In this document: piece by piece, positions 52,576-62,311 of the stretch
Layout of the letters: each line of letters begins with the position of its first letter
Numbering within the stretch: position 1 is the first letter of the stretch
NCBI RefSeq assembly: GCF_031455095.1
Contig: NZ_JAVDSB010000001.1
Coordinates: forward strand, 248,001-312,000
DNA from: Paenibacillus_E qinlingensis_A
GTDB lineage: Bacteria > Bacillota > Bacilli > Paenibacillales > NBRC-103111
Length of the DNA: 64,000 nt
Direction of reading: 5' to 3'
Position numbers and translations under genes: made by a program
Notes under the pieces: generated by a model
Databases searched by the model: none
Told to the model about the DNA's origin: nothing
Seen by the model: only the letters and a program-made list of their open reading frames with translations

Positions 52576-55500
52576 ATGAATGCTTTGGAATTTGTGAAAA
52601 GGTGGAAGTTTTATGGATTCATGATGCTCTTCATGTTAATTAGTATGCAGCTATTGTCTGTAAATTCTGCCAAGGCTGCTCAGCAAGAACCGTACAATTG
52701 GCAAAATGTACGCATCGGCGGAGGCGGCTTCGTAACCGGAATCGCGATTCATCCGACAGAGCCGAATCTTGTCTATATTCGCACTGACGTCGGCGGTGCC
52801 CTACGCTGGGATGAAGTCAATCATAAATGGATTCAATTATTAAATGAGACTCCAAGAGAAAAATACAATTTGTACGGCGTTGATGCTATCGCACTTGATC
52901 CATCGAATCCCAATGTCGTTTATGTCGCAGCTGGCAAATATGACTATGTAGGCGCTCCTGCGGATATTCTGAAATCAACCGACCGCGGAGAGAATTGGAC
53001 GTCAACTGGGTTTGCTCCTAGGCATTATGGCAATGGGTCAGGTCGAGACTTAGGTGAACGACTTGTGGTAGATCCCAACAACAGTCAAGTCCTGTATATG
53101 GGAACGCGTTATGACGGGCTGTGGAAAAGCACATCAGGTGCTAGCACTGGGTCATGGGAGCAAGTAACGAACTACCCAACACTCGGAACCAATCCGACTG
53201 GACTCAATTTCGTTTTATTTGATAAAAGTACGGGATCTCCAGGGGTTTCTACACAAACGATTTATGTCGGGGTTAAAGGTACAGGCATTTATAAGAGTGT
53301 AAATGGCGGTACGACATGGACGCTGATGACTGGAAGTCCGCTAACGCCTCGTCGGGCTGTTCTGGCAGGCGGTGACACCATGTATGTCACCTATGAATCT
53401 GGTGTTACGAAGTTTACTGGCGGCGTATGGACCGATATTACTCCTCCGTCAACGGGGAGATACAACGGAATTACCGTAGATCCTACGAACCCGAACATCA
53501 TCATGACGGCCATTGAGGACGGATCGAACACACCAGCGCCGATTTATCGGTCTGTCAATGGAGGAACGAACTGGACACAGGTCACCTTCGTCAAACATCC
53601 GGATGTTCCGTGGTGGACCAGTAATTGGTTTTCTGCGAATACATCAACCTTGACCATTGATCCTCATTTTCCGAAGCGGGTATGGTTAACCGACTTCTAC
53701 GGTACATGGCGTACAGACGATATAACAGCAACACCGTCCCATTGGTATACGTATGAAGAAGGTCATGAGGAAGTGGTGACGTTTGCTCTGCGCAGTACGC
53801 CGATTGGTGCACCGTTGCTGAGCGGGCATGCAGATGTCGATGGTATGCGTCATACATCCCTCACGACATATCCGAGTGGTAAACTGGGTAATCCGTCGCT
53901 AGGCGATACGGTGTCCATTGACTTTCAAGAAAGTAATCCGAATTTCATCGCTCGGGTAGGTTCCACACGGTATGCCGGTACAGGAGGCGGCGGCTACAGC
54001 ACCGACAACGGAGCAACTTGGTCGGCGTTTCCCAATCCGCCTGGTATGGCAGGTCGCATCGCAGTATCGGCTGGAAGCGAAACGATGGTCTGGGTTCCGC
54101 AGAGCGGAAGTCCAATCTTTTCAACCAATCGGGGACAAACGTGGAATTCTAGCACAGGGGCGCCTTCTGGAGCTGTTCACGATTTTTGGGTCTGGTACCA
54201 ACCATTAGCGTCTGACCGTGTTAACAATAATACGTTCTATTTATTGGAACGGAATACTTGGAAATTATTCCGCAGTACAGACGGAGGCGCTTCTTGGAAC
54301 GTAGCATCGACCATGCCGACAATACCTACGAAAACGCCTGCCTATTTCAGCATCAAGGCAGCCCCAGGCAAAGCAGGCGAAGTATGGGTCAGCCTAGATG
54401 GGGGAGGTCTCTGGCGTTCCAGCAACTCTGGTGATTCTTGGACGCAACTGGCAAATGTGCAGCAGGCGACTTTGTTTGCATTTGGTAAAAATAAGCTCGG
54501 TTCTACGGACCCCACGGTCTTCGTATACGGCAAGGTGGATAGTACCGTGGGTATTTTCCGCTCCGATGATTTCGGCGTCACCTGGGTGAAGATTGACGTA
54601 GCTGAACCAGCGATTGGTGCTGAAGCCAATACGATGGAGGGCGACCGTCAGACATGGGGGCGTGTCTATATCGGAACGAATGGAACGGGTGTTTTTTACG
54701 GTGACACTTTGATGAGTGAAGGGACCGATACGGAACCTCCGACAAGTCCTTCGAACTTGATATCTTCATCGAAAACATCTACGAGCGTCAACTTATCATG
54801 GACGGCTTCGACCGATAATACCGGTGTGGCAGGGTATAACATTTACAACGGAAGCGTATATGTCGGTGCCACGACAACGTTTTCCAGTACAAATTATACC
54901 GTAAACGGTCTAACACCGAGTACTGCTTATTCATTTACGGTAAAAGCCAAGGATGGAGCGGGCAATCTCTCGGTTTCGAGCAATGCGCTTAGTGTGACGA
55001 CTGCCCCTCCGCCGGCACCTCCGACGAATCTGATTACCACATCGGCGACGCTCACGAGCTTAAGCCTCAGTTGGAGTCCGCCATCGAATCTTGCTGGTGT
55101 CGTCGGATATAACATTTATGTGGGGTCCAAACAAGTGGCAGCGACCTCGGGTACGTCGTATACACTCACGAGTTTACTTCCGAACCAAACATACTCGGTT
55201 ACTGTTCGTTCCGTAGACGGTGCAAACAGCACATCCACAGCTAGTAATACGCTTGCTGCAACGACGGCGACAGGTCCAGGCACGCTCGCGTTCAGCGACG
55301 ATTTTCAGGATGGGGTAGCGGACGGTTGGACGCCTGCGAACGGTACGTGGTCTGTCGTAACATCAGGGGGGTCCAAGGTTTACAAGCAAGCCTCTTGGCT
55401 GGCAACCAATGCATTCAATACCGTCGATACCAGCACATATACCAACTATAGCGTGGAAACGAATATCAAACTTACGCAAAATGATATCGACCTGGCAGCC

Positions 55501-57507
55501 GGTATTACGGCCCGCTATCTCGATCCAAACAATTTCTACTATTTCCGAATTAAAGCTGGCAAACTGCAGATTGGCAAATCGGTGAACGGAGCTGTCACGA
55601 TCCTGACTGCAAAAAATTATACAATGACGACGAATGAAGTGTACGCGTTCACAGCGGTTTTAAACAATAGCACACTCGATTTATATGTGAATGGGTTTAA
55701 GGAATTAACAGTTACAGATACGAGTCTGACCTCAGGAAAAATGGGTCTATATGCTTTCAAAACAAGTGTTGAGTTTGACAATGTAAAAGTCGTTCATGAT
55801 CGCGATTTCGCACCACCGACGGCTCCAGGTAATTTGCGTTTAGTTTCTAAAAGTGAAACCACAGCAGTTTTGTCTTGGGATGCATCCACGGACAATATCG
55901 GTATCACCCAATATGAGGTGTATCAAGGTTCAACTTTGATGGGAACCGTAACGTCCAACACGTATTCCGCAACCAATCTTACGGCGAATACTACCTATAT
56001 GTATAGTGTGAAGGCAAGGGATGCAGCAGGCAATGTGTCGGGAGCAAGCAATTCGCTTGGTGTAACGACAGACCCGTATCTGTTTCAAGCGAAGAAAACG
56101 ATCACTGCTATCAACGTTAACGGGGTGCTGGACGAACAAGTATGGTCGTCGTTCAAGCCAATTAAGAAGCCTATTATGGGAACTCCGAACAATACGGCGG
56201 AATTCAGCTCGCTGTGGGACAATTCTTATTTGTATGTAGGTGTCAAAGTCATCGACGGTCATCTGTACAATACTTCTGTGCTGCCTTATTATGATGACTC
56301 CATCGAACTCTATATCGATAGCAACAACAATAAGGGGACCACGTATGACGGCAATGATCAGCAGTATATCAAGGGCTGGAATGACAGTACTTTATGGCTG
56401 CAGAGAGTGATGCCGAGCGGAGTGCTGCATGGATGGGCTCCGATTTCTGGTGGATACAGCGTGGAGTTGGCGATTCCGTGGAGCACGCTTGGCCTTACAC
56501 CTTCTGCTGGAATGACAATCGGTTTTGATGTAGCAAATAATGACAGCGACACCGGTACGGGCCGTGAAAGCCAGCTGATGTGGGCTGGAACGAACGACAA
56601 CTGGACGAATACAGCTGCTTTCGGAAGCCTGCAACTATCCGCTGTCTCAACAGGTGATACGCAACCGCCGACAGTTCCGATGAATCTGACTTCGCCTTCA
56701 CACACGGATCGGACCGCAGATTTGTCCTGGGCGGCTTCTACGGACAATGTGGGCGTTACAGGTTATGCGATTTATAACGGCGGCAATCTCATTGCAACCG
56801 TCACTTCGATGACCTACACGGTCACTGGTTTAACGCCGGGAACGAGCTATACCTTTACTGTAATAGCGAAAGACGCAGAAAATAATTGGTCTGCAGCGAG
56901 TAACGCAGTCAATGTCATGATGGATGCTTCCTACACGCTGATCCCTGTCACCAAAACGAATGCCGCCATCGTAGTAGATGGCTCGCTGAGCGAAACGGCT
57001 TGGTCTATCGGGAATCAAGCGAACAAAAACGTGTTCGGAACCTCTAACAACTCGGCACAATTTGGGGTATTATGGGATGAGACCTATTTGTATGTCGGAG
57101 TTACTGTCTTAGACGGAGCTTTGTACAACAACTCGCCAGAGCCTTATTCGGACGATTCCGTCGAGATTTATATCGACGGCAATCATAACCAAGGCGCGAC
57201 ATATGACGGTTTTGACCGGCAGTTCATCAAGGGTTGGAACGACACTTCTTTGTTCGAGGCGCGAAGCCTCACGAATGGCGTGCAGCATGCATGGGCATCA
57301 GTGACAAATGGATACAGTGTGGAGATGGCGATTCCGTGGAGTTCACTGGGCCTTACACCATCCGCAGGGATGATAATCGGCTTTGACATTGCGAACAATG
57401 ACGAGGACGATGGAAACGGGCGGCTAAGCCAAACGGTCTGGGCAGGTACATCGAATAACTGGTCGAGCACCTCTGCATTCGGAGAGTTGAAACTAGTATT
57501 ACCTTAA
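52576..57507 (+). CDS. Secreted GH74-like xyloglucanase with FN3 and CBM9-like domains
   Basis: 1,643 residues. Signal peptide ending near SAKAA. Residues ~35-715: GH74-type double propeller with YNWQNVRIGGGGFVTGI at the start, IRTDVGGALRWD (first catalytic Asp region), and many sialidase-like blades (STDRGENWTS, SVNGGTTWTL, STDGGASWNV). Then FN3 (~720-810), FN3 (~812-900), a laminin-G/DUF1080-like domain (~900-1070), FN3 (~1075-1165), a CBM9-like domain (~1168-1358), FN3 (~1361-1450) and a second CBM9-like domain (~1452-1643). GH74 enzymes cleave xyloglucan. With the adjacent importer and two-component genes it forms a hemicellulose-use locus. The second catalytic Asp was not placed with certainty. 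Confidence 0.85.
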   Translation: MNALEFVKRWKFYGFMMLFMLISMQLLSVNSAKAAQQEPYNWQNVRIGGGGFVTGIAIHPTEPNLVYIRTDVGGALRWDEVNHKWIQLLNETPREKYNLYGVDAIALDPSNPNVVYVAAGKYDYVGAPADILKSTDRGENWTSTGFAPRHYGNGSGRDLGERLVVDPNNSQVLYMGTRYDGLWKSTSGASTGSWEQVTNYPTLGTNPTGLNFVLFDKSTGSPGVSTQTIYVGVKGTGIYKSVNGGTTWTLMTGSPLTPRRAVLAGGDTMYVTYESGVTKFTGGVWTDITPPSTGRYNGITVDPTNPNIIMTAIEDGSNTPAPIYRSVNGGTNWTQVTFVKHPDVPWWTSNWFSANTSTLTIDPHFPKRVWLTDFYGTWRTDDITATPSHWYTYEEGHEEVVTFALRSTPIGAPLLSGHADVDGMRHTSLTTYPSGKLGNPSLGDTVSIDFQESNPNFIARVGSTRYAGTGGGGYSTDNGATWSAFPNPPGMAGRIAVSAGSETMVWVPQSGSPIFSTNRGQTWNSSTGAPSGAVHDFWVWYQPLASDRVNNNTFYLLERNTWKLFRSTDGGASWNVASTMPTIPTKTPAYFSIKAAPGKAGEVWVSLDGGGLWRSSNSGDSWTQLANVQQATLFAFGKNKLGSTDPTVFVYGKVDSTVGIFRSDDFGVTWVKIDVAEPAIGAEANTMEGDRQTWGRVYIGTNGTGVFYGDTLMSEGTDTEPPTSPSNLISSSKTSTSVNLSWTASTDNTGVAGYNIYNGSVYVGATTTFSSTNYTVNGLTPSTAYSFTVKAKDGAGNLSVSSNALSVTTAPPPAPPTNLITTSATLTSLSLSWSPPSNLAGVVGYNIYVGSKQVAATSGTSYTLTSLLPNQTYSVTVRSVDGANSTSTASNTLAATTATGPGTLAFSDDFQDGVADGWTPANGTWSVVTSGGSKVYKQASWLATNAFNTVDTSTYTNYSVETNIKLTQNDIDLAAGITARYLDPNNFYYFRIKAGKLQIGKSVNGAVTILTAKNYTMTTNEVYAFTAVLNNSTLDLYVNGFKELTVTDTSLTSGKMGLYAFKTSVEFDNVKVVHDRDFAPPTAPGNLRLVSKSETTAVLSWDASTDNIGITQYEVYQGSTLMGTVTSNTYSATNLTANTTYMYSVKARDAAGNVSGASNSLGVTTDPYLFQAKKTITAINVNGVLDEQVWSSFKPIKKPIMGTPNNTAEFSSLWDNSYLYVGVKVIDGHLYNTSVLPYYDDSIELYIDSNNNKGTTYDGNDQQYIKGWNDSTLWLQRVMPSGVLHGWAPISGGYSVELAIPWSTLGLTPSAGMTIGFDVANNDSDTGTGRESQLMWAGTNDNWTNTAAFGSLQLSAVSTGDTQPPTVPMNLTSPSHTDRTADLSWAASTDNVGVTGYAIYNGGNLIATVTSMTYTVTGLTPGTSYTFTVIAKDAENNWSAASNAVNVMMDASYTLIPVTKTNAAIVVDGSLSETAWSIGNQANKNVFGTSNNSAQFGVLWDETYLYVGVTVLDGALYNNSPEPYSDDSVEIYIDGNHNQGATYDGFDRQFIKGWNDTSLFEARSLTNGVQHAWASVTNGYSVEMAIPWSSLGLTPSAGMIIGFDIANNDEDDGNGRLSQTVWAGTSNNWSSTSAFGELKLVLP

Positions 57508-57521
57508 GAGGAGCTCAATGG

Positions 57522-58139
57522 ATGAATATAATTAAACAAGTATCAACAACGCAAAAAGCGATTGCTTTTACATTTGATGATGGCCCTAACCCCGAGTATA
57601 CGCCTCAATTGTTAGATATTTTCGAAGAGGTATCCGGCCGTGCTACTTTTTTTATGATGGGAAAACAAATGGAACTTTATCCTGAGACAGCTCTTGATGT
57701 TCATATCAGGAAACACGAGATAGGGAATCATACTTACTCCCATCCTTTTATGACCCAGATTAGTTTGGAGGCATGTGAACAAGAACTTCTCGATACGGAC
57801 AGATTAATTACACAGGTTACGGGTTCCCGGCCAGTTGTTATGCGTCCTCCTTACTTGGATTACAATCTGGAAGTTCACGAGATTACAGCCAAATTTGACT
57901 ATCAAGTCATCGGAGCTCTTAACGGGGGAACAAGGGATTGGGAGATGCCCGGCGTCGAACATATTCTGGAGGTAACCCGAGAGCACATCGGATGCGGGAG
58001 CATCTTTCTCTTCCATGATGGTTTTGAAGATCGCTCGCAAACGGTAGAGGCTGTTCGAATCTTGGCAAAGGAATTAACGGAACTCGGTTATCAACTTGTC
58101 ACGGTTAGTGAGCTCCTGCAAATGGCGGAATCAGAATAG
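57522..58139 (+). CDS. Polysaccharide deacetylase (NodB homology)
   Basis: 205 residues. Metal and catalytic motifs of carbohydrate esterase family 4: FTFDDGPNPEYT (motif 1), GNHTYSHPFM (motif 2, the two zinc His), MRPPYLDYN (motif 3) and FLFHDGFED (motif 5). No signal peptide, so it acts inside or is exported by another route. It follows the glycanase by 14 bases and is probably the last gene of the locus; it may remove acetyl groups from imported oligosaccharides. Confidence 0.87.
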   Translation: MNIIKQVSTTQKAIAFTFDDGPNPEYTPQLLDIFEEVSGRATFFMMGKQMELYPETALDVHIRKHEIGNHTYSHPFMTQISLEACEQELLDTDRLITQVTGSRPVVMRPPYLDYNLEVHEITAKFDYQVIGALNGGTRDWEMPGVEHILEVTREHIGCGSIFLFHDGFEDRSQTVEAVRILAKELTELGYQLVTVSELLQMAESE

Positions 58140-58147
58140 GAACAACA

Positions 58148-58181
58148 AAAACGGAGCGCTGCAGGTAGCAGGCTCCGTTTT
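58148..58181. terminator. Bidirectional terminator between deacetylase and diguanylate cyclase
   Basis: AAAACGGAGC pairs with GCTCCGTTTT, with A-run on the left and T-run on the right, so it can stop transcription of both convergent genes. Confidence 0.85.
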
Positions 58182-58186
58182 CTATT

Positions 58187-59743
58187 TTAAAGCACGGAAC
58201 CATTCTTCCTGCTTCGTTTCACTTTATACATAGCTTCATCCGCTTTCTTCATTAATGTTGTAACATCCGCCGCATCTCTCGGGTATAGACTGATTCCAGC
58301 ACTAAACGAAATGGGGATTGTGATATCTTCATATTGGAAGGGGGACTCGTATAAAAGTGATAATCGTCTATTCATAGTCGTGTCTAGTTCGCTGTGCTCA
58401 TCTATGGATGAAATGACCCAAACAAACTCGTCTCCACCGATTCGTCCTATGAGATCACCAGGCTCAGAGCAACTTTTTAAAATTTGTGCCATATGCTTCA
58501 GATAAAGATCACCTACGAAATGCCCGTGTACATCGTTAATTGGTTTAAAACTATCCAAGTCGACTACGATGAGGGCAAAAAATTCATGATTGGCTATCTT
58601 TTGCAGTATTTGCTCCTGAAGGGCCGCGCGATTATATAAATTGGTCAATGAATCATGGTGTGCAATATATTTGTAGCTTTGCTCGGATTCCAATAATTTA
58701 CGTTCTGTATCTTTCAACGAAGTAACGTCAGTAAGATGCATCACATACAATTTCTCGTTGGTCTCCTCGATCAATTCTAGGCCTATTATCATATCCAAAT
58801 CACCTTTTTTCGGTGTAACCAACTTTGCCTCCCACTGAACTTCACTCTCCCGCTCAACCAACGCCAATCTGGCGGCTAGACTCAGCCCATCACCGAACTG
58901 AAAATGGTTCAACATGTCAGAAGCAAGGATCCCATCAAGCCATTGTTGCGCCTTTGGATTCATTTCTTTCATGGCTCCCTTTTGATCCAGAAGAAGAATA
59001 GCTGTAGGGGCCGACTTGAATAGATGATGGAAGAGCTTGCGGTAATCGGGCATAATGTCGTATTTACCAATCAAATGACGAAGTGCAACCCCCCAGAACA
59101 AATAACCGATAAAAAATAAGATCATGGCATTTCGTGCAGTGACGAACTTCGATTGCAAGAGAAGGGTGACCAAGACAAACCAGGTAAAAAGCAAGAATAA
59201 ACTGAGAAGCAGAGAAAGAAGAATTTTCCTATGCAACACATCGCGAGCACGATACCAGGAGACTGTGAGAATGACAACGGAAATCAGGATATAGCCTGCA
59301 ATAAAAGAAACGGTAATGAGTAGAAATAGCGGATCAAGGGGGCTTCGTCCATCCGTCACTGCAGCGTTGTATAAGACCCTATGATCCTTGCTAATTAAAA
59401 ATATAGCCCATAATGCGTACGGTGCTGCGTAAACGAGTGGCAAGAATCGCTTTAAGGATGAAACTGAGGGTCCTCCCATGAGAATGCTCAAGTGAACTAA
59501 GCAGCATATGACCAGTAGAATCATCGGACTGTTTCCGTAAAGGACGATCTGCATTTGATATTGCGGCAATAATGACGTTTTAATGTATTCCCCTAAAAAA
59601 TATAACTGAAAAGCAAACATGAGAACAGCAGCAATTCGGTTAAGCATGCTCTTCATATTTCGATGTATTAAGGTAAAGGCCATGTAGAAAAAGAAATAAG
59701 TAGGGAGCAGAATCGTTAAGAAGTCCATGAATAGTTCGTTCAT
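58187..59743 (-). CDS. Membrane PAS-GGDEF diguanylate cyclase
   Basis: 518 residues. The first ~225 contain about seven membrane segments of a 7TM histidine-kinase/cyclase sensor type. A PAS-like domain follows (~230-335; APTAILLLDQKGAMKEMNPK), then GGDEF (~355-515) with DSLTNLYNRAALQEQI, VDLDSFKPINDVHGHFVGD and the intact GRIGGDEFVWVIS. No RxxD I-site precedes it. It should make c-di-GMP. Convergent with the glycan locus; no link to the riboswitch upstream in the window except the shared messenger. Confidence 0.88.
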   Translation of the reverse strand: MNELFMDFLTILLPTYFFFYMAFTLIHRNMKSMLNRIAAVLMFAFQLYFLGEYIKTSLLPQYQMQIVLYGNSPMILLVICCLVHLSILMGGPSVSSLKRFLPLVYAAPYALWAIFLISKDHRVLYNAAVTDGRSPLDPLFLLITVSFIAGYILISVVILTVSWYRARDVLHRKILLSLLLSLFLLFTWFVLVTLLLQSKFVTARNAMILFFIGYLFWGVALRHLIGKYDIMPDYRKLFHHLFKSAPTAILLLDQKGAMKEMNPKAQQWLDGILASDMLNHFQFGDGLSLAARLALVERESEVQWEAKLVTPKKGDLDMIIGLELIEETNEKLYVMHLTDVTSLKDTERKLLESEQSYKYIAHHDSLTNLYNRAALQEQILQKIANHEFFALIVVDLDSFKPINDVHGHFVGDLYLKHMAQILKSCSEPGDLIGRIGGDEFVWVISSIDEHSELDTTMNRRLSLLYESPFQYEDITIPISFSAGISLYPRDAADVTTLMKKADEAMYKVKRSRKNGSVL

Positions 59744-59838
59744 CGTATATTCCTCATCGTAATGGCAGAGTGAAATAATAAATTTCCATTCTCACAGTAG
59801 CACGAATTTTACTATTGGCGCAATAAATCATCGAAGAA

Positions 59839-59856
59839 CCTCTTCTAAACAAGAGG
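59839..59856 (+). promoter_or_regulatory. Hairpin covering the ribosome binding site of the AraC gene
   Basis: CCTCTT-CTAAAC-AAGAGG ends 5 bases before the GTG start and contains AAGAGG, the only ribosome binding sequence. When folded it would hide the site, so translation of the regulator may be controlled. Confidence 0.4.
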
Positions 59857-59861
59857 CAACC

Positions 59862-60200
59862 GTGGCGCAACGGAACAATTCTACAAGGTTAGTGCTGGTC
59901 AAAAACTACATCATTGAGCATTTTGCCGAAGAGGTAAAAATTAAAGATCTGGAAGCACTTTGCGGATTTAGCTGCGATTACTTAATCGTGCAGTTTAAAC
60001 AGACGTACGGGATGACGCCTATTCAATACCAGATTCATCTTCGGGTTGAGAAGGCGAAAGAGCTGGCCGTTCATGAAGGGCTGACACCTAGCGAGGTTGC
60101 ACAACGTGTTGGCTACAGTGATATTCACACGTTCGGAAAAATGTTTAAGAAAAAAAACGGCACGAGCCTGAGCCAATTTTGTGCCACCTTAGAAAAATAG
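59862..60200 (+). CDS. Small AraC-type helix-turn-helix regulator
   Basis: 112 residues, consisting of just the AraC double helix-turn-helix: IKDLEALCGFSCDYLIVQFK and VAQRVGYSDIHTFGKMFKKK. There is no ligand domain, so it is either a DNA-binding-only form or the remainder of a larger protein. It lies 88 bases before a sugar operon whose upstream region has repeated motifs fit for an AraC protein. Confidence 0.75.
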   Translation: MAQRNNSTRLVLVKNYIIEHFAEEVKIKDLEALCGFSCDYLIVQFKQTYGMTPIQYQIHLRVEKAKELAVHEGLTPSEVAQRVGYSDIHTFGKMFKKKNGTSLSQFCATLEK

Positions 60201-60207
60201 ATAGACA

Positions 60208-60267
60208 TATGTTATAAAACAACCTACTATTATGTTATAAACGAACTTAATGATGTTATTTTAAAAC
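60208..60267 (+). promoter_or_regulatory. Three phased direct repeats upstream of the aldolase operon
   Basis: ATGTTAT occurs at 60209, 60232 and 60253 (TATGTTATAAAAC, TATGTTATAAACG, ATGTTATTTTAAAAC). The spacing of 23 and 21 bases is close to two helical turns, so a protein could bind all copies on one face, as AraC-type activators do. Confidence 0.5.
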
Positions 60268-60288
60268 ACGTGAAAAAGGGTGATAAAC

Positions 60289-61122
60289 ATGTCTGTTCAA
60301 CCAAGATTAAATCGCATGTTTAGTGAACAGGGGAAATGCTTTGATGTGGCCATCGATCATGGCTTCTTTAATGAAGTTCAATTTTTAACCGGGATCGAAA
60401 ATATGAAGCAAGCCATCGAAACCATTGTGAATGCGGGTCCTAACTGTATCCAGCTGAGCATAGGTCAAGCCAACCATCTTCAAGCCATACCGGGAAGAAA
60501 CAAACCAGGTCTTGTTCTTCGTACAGATGTTGCCAATATTTATGGGCAGGTGCTTCCTACATTTCTTTTTAGCGAACTGATCGACAACGCTATTGAGCAA
60601 GCAGTCCGGATGGATGCGGTGGCTGTATGTGTGAATCTGTTGCAATTACCGAATCAACCCCAACTTCATTATCAATGTGTGAAAAATGTATCACTGCTCA
60701 AAACAGCATGTGAAAAGTATGGCATGCCGCTCATGGTGGAGCCTTTAGTCATGCTAGCTAATGAAGCGAGGGGCGGTTATATGGTCGATGGCGATATTAA
60801 CAAGATCATGCCGCTCGTCAGGCAGGCAGTTGAACTAGGTGCAAATGTGATTAAAGCGGACCCTTGTGATCATGTGGAAGAATATCATCGAGTCATTGGG
60901 ATTGCTTCGGGTATTCCAGTCCTCGTACGGGGCGGAGGACGAGCAAGCGATGAGGAAATTATGAGCCGTACGGTGGAGCTGATGAAGCAAGGCGCATCGG
61001 GTATTGTATATGGCCGCAATGTCATTCAACATCCGAACCCAGCTGGCATGACCAAAGCTTTAATGGCCATTGTTCATCATGGGGCATCAGAAGAAAAGGC
61101 ACTGGTGTTATTGCGTCAATAA
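60289..61122 (+). CDS. Class I aldolase (DhnA/FbaB/LsrF-like)
   Basis: 277 residues from ATG 60289, after AAAAAGGG. TIM-barrel aldolase: FDVAIDHGFF at strand 1, a catalytic Schiff-base lysine in GANVIKADPCD, and the phosphate-binding end IPVLVRGGGRASDEE plus GIVYGRNVIQ. Related enzymes cleave fructose-bisphosphate or other phosphorylated ketoses and autoinducer-2 products. As first gene of a sugar operon with a kinase and an isomerase, it probably splits the ketose phosphate those make. Confidence 0.84.
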   Translation: MSVQPRLNRMFSEQGKCFDVAIDHGFFNEVQFLTGIENMKQAIETIVNAGPNCIQLSIGQANHLQAIPGRNKPGLVLRTDVANIYGQVLPTFLFSELIDNAIEQAVRMDAVAVCVNLLQLPNQPQLHYQCVKNVSLLKTACEKYGMPLMVEPLVMLANEARGGYMVDGDINKIMPLVRQAVELGANVIKADPCDHVEEYHRVIGIASGIPVLVRGGGRASDEEIMSRTVELMKQGASGIVYGRNVIQHPNPAGMTKALMAIVHHGASEEKALVLLRQ

Positions 61123-61151
61123 CTTTACGTACTAGGAGGAGGGATCACATT

Positions 61152-62309
61152 TTGAAAAGGAAAATCATTCGGTTTGGCGTTATCGGTTGCGGACTCATGG
61201 GCAAAGAATTTGCGAGCAGCGCAGCAAGATGGTGCCATCTTACCCAGATCGACAGTGAGCCCAGAATCGTAGCTGTCTGTGATGCCAACCCCGCAGCGAC
61301 GGAGTGGTTCCAAGACAACGTATCCAGTGTGGAAGCCACCTATACCGATTATAGGGAAATGCTTGCTAACCCTCATATAGACGCGATTTACTGTGCGGTT
61401 CCACACAATCTGCATGCTCAAATCTATATCGATATTATTGAATCTGGGAAACATCTGCTAGGTGAAAAGCCATTCGGTATCGATCAGGCGGCTAATACAT
61501 TGATTATGGAAGCCATTGAACGAAATCCGCATGTCATCGTCCGCTGCTCTTCTGAATTTCCATTCTTCCCAGGTGTTCAACAGATTGTTCAGTGGGTAGC
61601 TGCGAATAAATTTGGAAAGATCATTGAAGTTGAGGCTGGATTCTGGCATTCAAGTGACTTGGATCCTACGAAACCAATCAATTGGAAGAGGCGTATCGCT
61701 ACGAATGGCGAATATGGTTGTATGGGCGATCTAGGGATGCACGTTCTTCATTTGCCCCTGCGTTTTGGTTGGAGACCGAAATCTGTAAGAGCACTTTTAT
61801 CTAAAATTGTACCAGAGCGGCCCGATGGCAAGGGAGAGATGGTTCCTTGCGAAACGTGGGATAATGCGATATTGGCCTGTGAAGTTGACACCGGTGATCA
61901 GCAATTTCCGATGGTCATCTCGACCAAGCGTATTGCCCCAGGACATGCGAATACGTGGTTCATTCGAATCACGGGTACGAAATTCTCAGCGGAATTTACT
62001 ACGAAGAATCCTAAGCAAGTGAGTTCATTGCCTTATAGCCCTGGCGGAGTACAGTCTTGGCATGTGACTGATGCTCCTTATAAATCGGCGTACAGCACCA
62101 TTACTGGAGCTATCTTTGAGTTCGGCTTCTCGGATTCGATCTTGCAGATGTGGGCCGCGTTCTGTGATGAGTTAACACATGGTAAGGAGATGGCGCAGCC
62201 TTTTTATTGCGCTACGCCAGAAGAAGCGGCGTCTAGTCATCAGGTGTTTACAGCCGCGTTAGCGTCCAATCGAACGGGTCAAACCATTGCGCTACATTGG
62301 GAGGAATAA
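61152..62309 (+). CDS. Gfo/Idh/MocA-family oxidoreductase
   Basis: 385 residues. Rossmann NAD(P) site at the N-terminus (RFGVIGCGLMGKEFASS) and the family motif HLLGEKPFGID with the catalytic Lys. The C-terminal alpha/beta domain contains YGCMGDLGMHVLHLPL. Members oxidise sugars or cyclitols at C1-C3. The TTG start follows AGGAGGAGGG. Stop is 2 bases before the kinase start. Confidence 0.86.
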   Translation: MKRKIIRFGVIGCGLMGKEFASSAARWCHLTQIDSEPRIVAVCDANPAATEWFQDNVSSVEATYTDYREMLANPHIDAIYCAVPHNLHAQIYIDIIESGKHLLGEKPFGIDQAANTLIMEAIERNPHVIVRCSSEFPFFPGVQQIVQWVAANKFGKIIEVEAGFWHSSDLDPTKPINWKRRIATNGEYGCMGDLGMHVLHLPLRFGWRPKSVRALLSKIVPERPDGKGEMVPCETWDNAILACEVDTGDQQFPMVISTKRIAPGHANTWFIRITGTKFSAEFTTKNPKQVSSLPYSPGGVQSWHVTDAPYKSAYSTITGAIFEFGFSDSILQMWAAFCDELTHGKEMAQPFYCATPEEAASSHQVFTAALASNRTGQTIALHWEE

Positions 62310-62311
62310 CT

